Assembly (NCBI RefSeq): GCF_027244095.1
Contig: NC_069657.1
Location: 145,572,857 to 145,636,856 of the forward strand
Source of the DNA: Hemicordylus capensis
Taxonomy: Eukaryota; Chordata; Lepidosauria; Squamata; Cordylidae
Direction of reading: 5' to 3'
Length of the DNA stretch: 64,000 bases
The notes below the pieces were generated by a model. The model saw only the letters and a program-made list of their open reading frames with translations, was not told the DNA's origin and ran no database searches. The stretch's first letter is position 1. Each line of letters starts with the position of its first letter. Positions 56,700 to 64,000 of this stretch are shown piece after piece. The translations under genes and the position numbers were made by a program.

Positions 56700-57370
56700 T
56701 ATGATCTTAGTTTTTGTGCACCCTACTAAATGGATATTTAATTTAGGACTTTCTTTTGTCCCATTATCTTTTCATGATGAATTTAAATTAGAAGTGGACT
56801 TGTTTAAATTGGAGAGACTTATAAAATTATGCATCATGTTTGGAGACACTCAGAAATTAGATCAGGACCAATTTAGACCCAAATCTCATTTTATCCCACA
56901 TCTTGAACATCCAGCAGTGACTGTTTTCATGAATGAAGTTAGAAAAGATACATAAATTGGAAAAACACCACAAATTAATGAAATTTAAACATGGAAATTT
57001 AATAAGGGAGGAATGAGAAGCTGTTCAAGATTTATCTAATGATGGTAGTATAGTTATAAAGCCCGCGGACAAAGGTGGGGCTTGAGTAAGAATCTGAACA
57101 AGAATCTGCAAGAGTAAAGACCTGTAAGGAATTTGTGGAAACCATAAGGATTGCTTTCATATTTATTCCTCCATTATACAGCAATCTATCTGCACAAACA
57201 AACTGTTGACATATTTGACATTCAAGCAACATCATTTGGGACTTGGGAATTTAGAAATTATCTCTCTCACAATTCTTTTAAAATTTTGTGTGTTTCATCA
57301 TTGTATGCAAATTTATTACAGGAGGTTCAACTGATACTTGTGTTATGCATTCATATATTTGGTTAATTGT
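56700..57370 (+). mobile_element. Penelope-like element fragment
   Basis: The reading NLGLSFVPLSFHDEF, then KLERLIKLCIMFGD, FRPKSHFIPHLEHPAV and, after a break, QDLSNDGSIVIKPADKGGA matches the N-terminal RT region of Penelope-like elements (GLSFxP, RKL, KPADKGGA). Stops and a frame change are present and the catalytic RT core is not recognisable, so it is dead. The end coordinate is approximate. Confidence 0.6.
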
Positions 57371-58340
57371 AAATGTTATCAGATTTATTGTATTGTAATT
57401 TTGGTTAAAAAAAACTTTTGGCATAAGGTTTATGCAGAATTATCTCACATGGTGTGTGTGTGAACAGATTATATACATGGTTCATATATATTTTTCTATG
57501 TATATGGACTGCTTCTATGGTCCGTGTATCCTCTAATTTCTTATCATACAAATTCTTGACAAGACTGTGCTGCTGATACATATTCTGCCTCAGTCGAAGA
57601 GAGAACAACAGTGGACTGTTTCTTATTCATCCATGAAATCACTCCTTCTCCATAAAAGAAAATGTCCCCACTGGTTGATTTTCTATCCTCCTTGTACTCA
57701 GCCCAGTTGGCATCCATTTAACCTACTGGTCTAGCTTCTTTACTCTTTTTAAGCCAACTTTTGGCTTATGGCCCATTTGACCCATGAGTATACCCCTCCG
57801 GTTCTGGCAACCATTCTGGGGCCAGTGGTGGTGTAAAAAGGAAAATTCCAGCAGGAGTCTCTGCAATACGGGGGCCCTGCATCTCTGCCACTTCTCATTG
57901 GGGCCCGACACCCCTCCCCATTGTCCTGAGTCCCACAGCCCTGCCCTGCCCACAAACCCCAACCCATCATTTAAGATCTTTTGAGATCCCAACTCTTGAT
58001 TGTATTACCAGTGAAGCAGAACCAGCATTGACCTAAGGAAGGGATACTTCTCCCAGAGGTAACCCAGCAGCCCCTTAATAGTATTGCACGCATCACTCCC
58101 TACAACTCCTCTCTCAGACACTGGTAACACTCAAAATCCCAGAGCTTCCACAAAGTGGTGCTCACATAGGATGAACATGGTCTAAAACTCAGGCCATCAG
58201 AGTCCAATGTCACAGCGAAAAAGGGGAAAGTTTCATTTATTACAGTGAGGTGGCTTCAGTCATTTTTCAGGTTTACAGCAATAGAAAGAACAAAGGTTGA
58301 GAGTTAGCTCTCCCATTGGTGAGACCACTGACAGTGACTC
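57371..58340. other. Intergenic, nothing recognised
   Basis: No gene or repeat family could be supported. Opposite-strand frames at 57723-57992 look like chance. Confidence 0.35.
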
Positions 58341-58344
58341 CCAA

Positions 58345-58440
58345 TGGTGAGACCACTGGTGGCCACTGTGTGAAACAGGATGCTGGACTAGATGGGCCTG
58401 GGGCCCAATCCAGCAGGGTTGTTCTTATGTTCTTATTTAC
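58345..58440 (+). mobile_element. CR1/L3 LINE 3' tail
   Basis: GGCCACTGTGTGAAACAGGA, TGCTGGACTAGATGGGCC and CAGCAGGGTTGTTCTTATG, the same tail as at 6125-6206. Confidence 0.65.
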
Positions 58441-58595
58441 ATACATGAATCTTAATGTCTCAAAGGATGACAAACACTATCTAAGGCATCAGGTGCAAAA
58501 GGAACAGGAAGAGTGTATCTATTTGCGTGCTTCAGTGAAATTAAATTTTTTAACTCACAGAAACCAAGATTAAGACTTTAGCTGTAGATCTAAAG

Positions 58596-58720
58596 CAGTG
58601 ATGCACAACTCCAAGGCCCCAGTGGGTCAGAACCAACCACGACTTGGTGTTAATTTTCAGTGCATTTTTACATTAAAATTAATTAACAATAATAATGAAC
58701 ACAATTATTAGCTACTCGTG
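58596..58720 (+). mobile_element. hAT fragment, CAGNGGTGCACAAC family
   Basis: CAGTGATGCACAACTCCAAG and GGGTCAGAACCAACCACGAC parallel the head of the 24370-24900 element. The right end was not found. Confidence 0.45.
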
Positions 58721-59101
58721 GATCTTTCTTGCCCCATCAAGGGACCCACAATTTTAACCACGGATAGTGGCCAGAAAACGGGCCCTGTCAGTGGGGCACT
58801 TATTCATTCATTCACTCACTCACTCACTCACTCAATATATTTCTATACAACCCCAAACGCAAGTTCTCTGAACTGCAACGGACAGCTGCTGCAGGAGTCA
58901 GGTAGTACAGACCTCTTTAGGCCTTCTGTTTATTTGCTCTCTTCTTTGCACGCCGCTGGGCTTCAAAAGGAAGGGAGAGCAACAGGGATATAATTTATAA
59001 AATATATATTGTTCAGTGTTCCTTTTGCTTGGGGAGAGTCAGGATGGCCAGATTCCAATGGATGGATCAGCAGGACCTAGGGAGCTCAGAGGAATGCTGC
59101 C

Positions 59102-61027
59102 CAGAGGCGTAACTAGGGAAAATAGTGCCTAGGGCAAGCACTGAAATTGTGCCCCTGTCCAAACAGGAATGATGGGACTTGTAGTCAACAATATCTGGAA
59201 ATCCTTGTTAAAAGAAACACTGTACCATCTAGACATGGTTGTTGATCAAAACCTGAAAACATGAGCCATCTCTGTAAAAGACTTAGAACAACAGTCAGGA
59301 GTTATGCGAGGATTCCAAGTGTCATTTTCTCTGTCTCATCTCAATCTTTTTAAAAAACATGACTTTGTCCTAGAGGATCACCTGCCCAAATAGCCCCTAG
59401 CAAAATAGGGGAAGAAGAAGGTGGTGAGGTGTGTGTTGTGTGTCTATAAACCAGTGAATGATTCCTGCCAGCCTTTGTCTTATGATGACTGTTGGCTCAT
59501 GATGGGGTATATGTGCATTCACCACACTAGTGCTTACTTTGACACCAAGAGGGAGGAGGATACATTAGTTTGCCACACTAGACAGAGGCATTTGCAACAG
59601 GAGCAGACAGCCAAGTTCTGCCAGGGCCATAACCAGCCCCTGCCAGACTAAGAAATCATTGTAATTTGCCCCTTCCTGTCACAAGCAGTGTGCTGTTCTT
59701 TTATTATTGACTCTAACTCTCAGATATCTCAGTCATGGATGGAAAATTCAGGGTCAATTTACAAGAGACACATTTTCTACATGGAAGTTTCTTCTGTGCA
59801 GGTGTTGTGCAGAAACCCATGTGTAGTGACCGCCAGGGGCATAGCAAGGTTGGAATGGGCCAAGATGAGATTTTAAAATGGGCCCCCAGCCCCTCAAAGT
59901 CCAGGGCCTCCACACATCCCAGGCCCCCAAGGATTTAAGTCTGATATTTCAAAATAAGTATGCTGCCTGGAAGTACATTTCACTAAATACACACATCCAC
60001 ACTTCACAGTATATAGTGATATACATTGAGTACTATATATTTGTGCTACTTTTAATGCCTAGAACACACTAGCAACACTAATTATTAAAATAGCCCCCTC
60101 GCTGCAGATTAGCAAAAGAGACTTTCAACCATGCAGGCTGAGCCTATGTTTGTTTTTTCAGAATTCTGAACAAATTCAGTAAAGTTTGGTTCCAGGAGGT
60201 TTTTCACACGAGGCTTTTAAAGCGTTTTAACACACATCTCCTCTGGAATGGAGGTGCTGCATTCACATGTTGGCCAGATTTACCCTGAAGTCCCTGCAAG
60301 TTATTGGAGAGCAGTTCACACACAAGAAAAATAAAATAAAATAAAAGCACAACACATACTTCACAGTTCTCACTCAGACCTTCTGGGTTGCAAAACAACT
60401 TGAACATAAGTGCATTTATAAATGAATGAAAGAATGAATGAATAAATAAATAAATATTTGTTCCAGAAGTTTTTGTAATTTTCTGACATGAAACAAGCCA
60501 CTTATAGGCCTTAGATAGTTTTTATTTTTAAAGCCAGCACATTTTTCAGTCTGTTTTAAATTAAATATTCAGAGACTTCTCAGTCTCGCCCCACCCTCCA
60601 TATCAAAGCCCTATGGCAAGCAGATCCCTACATACGGGGGTAACCACAAAAAGGAATTCACAGCCTACCTTGCAAAAGCTGTGCTGGATGGTCTGGTCTG
60701 CTGCAGGGAGCTCTGCCAGCCTCCTTCCTGCCTTTCTTGGGGCCTGCCGAGTTCAGGCTTCAGGGAGTCCTACTCGGAGGCCTCTCTGGAAGCCCCGCCC
60801 ACCCCACCGATCAGCTGAGAGGCGGGGAGAGAAGAGCTCTGCAGTTTGCAGGCTGCTCCCGATCCTAGGCCTCCCCGATCCTAGGCTGGAGCTGGAGGCA
60901 AGTGGCTGAGGGGCCCTGGGGCTGGGCAGGTGGGCAAAGGGGTGGGGGTGAGAGCAACTGGCGTGGCGCCCCCACCTCAGTGGCGCCTAGGGCATGTGCC
61001 CTGCCTCCCCCCCCCATTCCGCCTATG
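59102..61027. mobile_element. 1.93-kb hAT element
   Basis: Exact 8-bp target duplication ATGCTGCC (59094-59101, 61028-61035). Ends CAGAGGCGTAAC and, reversed, CATAGGCGGAAT. Subterminal GTGCCTAGGGCAAG on the left pairs with the GCCTAGGGCATGTGCCC region on the right. Inside are a second hAT-type head at 59833 (CAGGGGCATAGCAAGG) and a copy of the 757-1612 repeat at 60170-60335. No transposase. Confidence 0.7.
60170..60335 (+). repeat. Third copy of the 757-1612 inverted-repeat family
   Basis: ACACATCTCCTCTGGAATGG, TGCATTCACATGTTGG, TTTACCCTGAAGTCCCTGCA and AGTTATTGGAGAGCAGTTCA match the reversed arm at 1480-1600 closely. Confidence 0.55.
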
Positions 61028-61043
61028 ATGCTGCCATAGCCAC

Positions 61044-61462
61044 CAGGGGCGTAGCAAGGTGGGAGTGGGCCCAGAGAGAAGATTTTAAAATGCCCCCCCT
61101 TCACTAAAGCTCAGCTCATGAAGTACAGAAATCTTAAATGAGGCTGAATAGTGGTAACAAAAAGCATAGCTATCTATCTATATCCTATGTGCCACAATAG
61201 AACATCATCCTAAATTATTTTGAAAAAGGTTTTGTAAATTGTGGACGATGCAAGTCATTTAATGGTACTAGAGAAAGACATGCTGTTCTGGTAGCTCCAG
61301 GTCTTAACACTCCCATCAGTTTTGGAGGATGAATACAACAGAAGGAAGCCTGGGCTGGTGCGTGGCTGGGGGAGTCAGTCATGTGACTTGCCTCAGGGGG
61401 GGCCCAAGGCAGTGGGCCCCCAGACAACTGTCTCCCCTTGCCCTATTATAGTTACGCCCCTG
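61044..61462. mobile_element. 419-bp hAT element
   Basis: Perfect 8-bp target duplication ATAGCCAC (61036-61043, 61463-61470). Ends CAGGGGCGTAGCAAGG and, reversed, CAGGGGCGTAACTATAATAG. Its left duplication begins at the very base after the duplication of the preceding hAT. Confidence 0.85.
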
Positions 61463-61470
61463 ATAGCCAC

Positions 61471-62225
61471 CGGTAGTCTTGCTGGAAATTGGGGCATCTG
61501 AACAGCTCCAAAGAAATGCCAAGGCCTCTCCTCGCCTTACATTGATGTTGCTTTTAGGCATGCTTACTTGGGAGTAACTAAACCACACTGGGTACACTGT
61601 GGGACATATTCCGGGGTAAACGTCTGTAGGATGGTGCTGTAAGGCAGTTTTCCTGAGAAGACAGAAGATGTCCCCTTTGGAGAAGAGGGAATTGATGGAG
61701 TGACCTTTTGCCTTTCTGAGGTGTGCTCAGCCTGTGCCTGCCTAATGCTGCTGCTGCTCCAACCCTCTGCATCCATTGCTGCAGCAGCAACCTGCTTATT
61801 GGTCTGTCGCTGCCACACCATGCATCTTATCTGGTCTCAAGTAGCAATCTGCACGGAGCTGCTGCTGCTCATCGGTGAGACAAGCCAAGAGCTCTTCATG
61901 GCTGCTGCTATGGCTGCCAGCTATTCCTACCTAGGGGCCAGCAAAGAAGTCTCCATGGGCCAGAGCTGGCTCTCAGGCCTTATGCTGTGTAGGCCTGTCC
62001 TAGACTGACCTGTATATCCAGAATGTTGTTCCAGTATTATGCAGCACCATAGTACTGTTTTTGGCAGCCCATGTCCAAATCTTTTGGTAGGCCGCTCTCA
62101 CAACCACAGCCAAAGTCACCACAGCAATTGCCAAGGCACCCCTGCCCCCGCTCATCGGGTCTGGTCTCCACAGCCCCACTAACCCCGCAGTCACTGCAGG
62201 TGGCTTGCTTCTCTTGCTTCCCGGG
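61471..62225. other. Intergenic, no supported gene
   Basis: Frames at 61700-62008 (+) and 62000-62233 (-) have no recognised domain or splice context. GC-rich in part. Confidence 0.3.
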
Positions 62226-62235
62226 CACAGCACAC

Positions 62236-62343
62236 TATAATGATGTCACCACCTGGCATCTGAGGTGCTGGCTGGACCGTGACATCATTATATTGCTGGA
62301 AATTATTATACAGAGGAAATCATTATACAGTGACATCATTATA
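62236..62343. repeat. Inverted and direct 14-bp repeats
   Basis: TATAATGATGTCAC at 62236-62249 is the exact reverse complement of GTGACATCATTATA at 62279-62292, which recurs at 62330-62343. ATTATACAGAGGAAA is also doubled. It may be a decayed short transposon. The TGACATCA core also resembles a CRE/AP-1-type site. Confidence 0.5.
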
Positions 62344-62849
62344 CAGAGGAAAGCAGGCCCACCACAAAGAATGAAGGGTCAGTGAGGCCATGGAGGCCCG
62401 TGGATGCCAGGAGCAGGAAGGAAGGAAGGGTGCATACAGCAGGAGGTGCACGCTCTTCTCGGGCGGCCTACATGTCTGCCCACTTATGGATCTGCCACTC
62501 AGCATACCTGGAAATAGTACAACAATTCTAAACAGCACCAAGTATAAAGAGAGGGTACCTTCAAGCCACAGAACCTATGTTTCCATCAGTCCAAAACATG
62601 CAGTATAACACAGTAATACTGAGTGGATGCCACAAAGATCTAGGCAGATGCCACAGCGGCTCCAGAGATACCATTGAGACCAGAGATCGTCTTGGGTCCC
62701 CACTCAGCCCAGCCCATTCTGCAGCAGCTCTTCAATATGTAGCTCTTTAGCAACTGGCTGCCCATATAAAGTACTGTCTGTTAGGGTGGATTATGTTCAA
62801 CATATTAGGGTGTTTGGCTGGGTTTGGGCTTTGTAGTGAGCAATGCATC

Positions 62850-63125
62850 TCACGAATACGAATAGGATGGATATTTATATACCACATTTCAACAGAAGTT
62901 CCCAAAGCGGTTTCACACGAACATAAACAAACAAATGAATCAAATGGCTCCCTGTCCCCAAAGGGCACACAATCTAAAAAAGAAACATGATAAACACCAG
63001 CAAGAGCCACTAGAGGGATGCTGTGCTGGGGATGGATAGGGCCAGTTGCTCACCCCCTGATCAATAACTGGGGAATCACCACTTTACAAAGGTGCCTCTT
63101 TGCTCAGTTAGCAGGGGATCTCAAA
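62850..63125 (-). mobile_element. L2-type 3'-end repeat
   Basis: Reverse copy of the 5200-5490 repeat: CCCCAAAGGGCACACAATCT, GAGCCACTAGAGGGATGC, GGGCCAGTTGCTCACCCCCT and AAGGTGCCTCTTTGCTCAGT. Confidence 0.65.
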
Positions 63126-63139
63126 CCATATTGTTTTGT

Positions 63140-63362
63140 AAATTTATTTATTTATTTATATCCCGCTCTTCCTCCAAGGAGCCCAGAGCAGTGTACTACA
63201 TACTTGAGTTTCTCCTCACAACAACTCTGTGAAGTAGGTTAGGCTGAGAGAGAAGTGACTGGCCCAGAGTCACACAGCTAGTATCATGGCTGAATGGGGA
63301 TTTGAACTCGGGTCTCCCCGGTCCTAGTCCAGCACTCTAACCGCTGCAACACACTGCCTCCT
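63140..63362 (-). mobile_element. tRNA-derived CORE-like SINE
   Basis: Reverse copy with B-box complement GGATTTGAACTC, CTGGCCCAGAGTCAC and CTCTTCCTCCAAGGAGCCC. The tail of T/ATTT units lies at its left edge. Confidence 0.75.
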
Positions 63363-63439
63363 CCTAAATGGACCTCCTAATATGTCAGAGGTATCTTGTG
63401 AAGAGACAAGCAGCATAGAGAGTTTGGGGCAAGAGAAAT

Positions 63440-63800
63440 TTTGTTTGTTTGTTTGTTTGTTTGATACATTTCTATACCGCCCCAAATGCAAGTTCTCTGG
63501 GCGGTATACAAACTATAAAAAGAGCCAATAAAAGATTAAGACATTTCAACAATCAAAATTAAAAAGTTAAAACTATTAAAACACAATTAAAACACAATTA
63601 AAACAGTATCTAATTAGCAGCCTGGGTGAACAAAGGTGTCTTGACTGTCCTTTTGAAAGTTCTAAGAGATGGGGAGGCTCTTATTTCAGCAGGAGGTGTG
63701 TTCCAAAGCCTCGGGGCAGCAATGGAGAAGGCCCGTCCCCAAGTAGCCACCAGACGAGCCGGTGGCAACTGCAGACGAACCTCTCCAGATGATCTCAATG
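63440..63800 (-). mobile_element. L2-like LINE 3' end
   Basis: The minus-strand frame (63610-63798) reads GRAFSIAAPRLWNTPPAEIR then ASPSLRTFKRTVKTPLFTQA, the C-terminus of squamate L2-type ORF2, as in 40140-40250. The 3' UTR ends GGGCGGTATAGAAATGTATC with CAAA units. Confidence 0.7.
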
Positions 63801-64000
63801 GACAAATGAGTCACCGCGTGAGCTATGATTTGATGTTGGGCAGGAATTGGGGGGTGGGGCAGGGTCTGGAGAGTTTCCCGGCCCTGGGATGGAAATGAAA
63901 ACCAGTCAGTTAATATTAGGTGAAAGGAAGGAGCTGCATCTTCAGCCTCTAGACCTGTCTTTGGATCAGTGCTGACCAAGAGGATTCAGAGAGATTCCTC

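Noticed and set aside
59833-59950. Separate hAT element starting CAGGGGCATAGCAAGG
   Set aside because: The head matches the 61044 family but no right end or duplication of GTGACCGC was found. Kept as part of the larger hAT at 59102-61027.

Overview
The window is vertebrate nuclear DNA, almost certainly from a squamate reptile (lizard type). The repeat fauna points there: a Sauria-type SINE with an RTE-BovB tail, a 5S-rRNA-derived SINE, a tRNA-headed CORE-like SINE, L2, CR1/L3, RTE-BovB and R4/Dong-type LINEs, a Penelope-like element, a Helitron and many non-autonomous hAT transposons. No bacterial features, RNA genes or CRISPR arrays are present.

The real gene content is a tandem pair of glycine N-acyltransferase-like genes on the + strand, closest to GLYATL3. 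Gene A (coding 22882-31900, 286 aa) and gene B (coding 45150-52951, 295 aa) each have five coding exons with identical intron phases and open frames. Both share a non-coding 5' exon end (about 22516-22537 and 41097-41123) and a homologous 3' UTR with a poly(A) signal. The family conjugates acyl-CoA to glycine. Debris of further copies survives: a broken last exon at 2827-3230 and a scrap of coding exon 2 inside intron 4 of gene A at 31178-31245. This is a small birth-and-death gene cluster.

Layout. 1-6200: decayed LINE pieces, an inverted-repeat element and the pseudo-exon. 6220-12362: a decayed Helitron (Rep/helicase on the - strand), a GC-rich tandem-repeat block with Helitron-like ends, and a 43-bp direct repeat on both sides. 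12363-22500: repeats, including a 147-bp tandem array, a hAT element with perfect target duplication, and an RFX-type X-box beside a G-rich run. 22500-32500: gene A, with a 0.7-kb palindrome inside an L2 relic in intron 3. 32500-41100: repeats, two LTR-like sequences and a recognisable R4-type LINE 3' end. 41100-53320: gene B, whose 5' intron holds a 3.5-kb foldback hAT element and whose other introns hold more hATs. 53400-64000: L2, an old retroviral env-like remnant cut by a 151-bp hAT MITE, a Penelope-like piece, and two hATs standing back to back.

Because the two genes are paralogues, the uninterrupted copy serves as an empty-site control for insertions in the other. At least three hAT-like insertions in gene B post-date the duplication. 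I found no wholly new functional system. The most unusual observations are the uneven divergence of the gene pair, the stray exon 2, the foldback hAT and other palindromic elements, and the Helitron with long flanking repeats.
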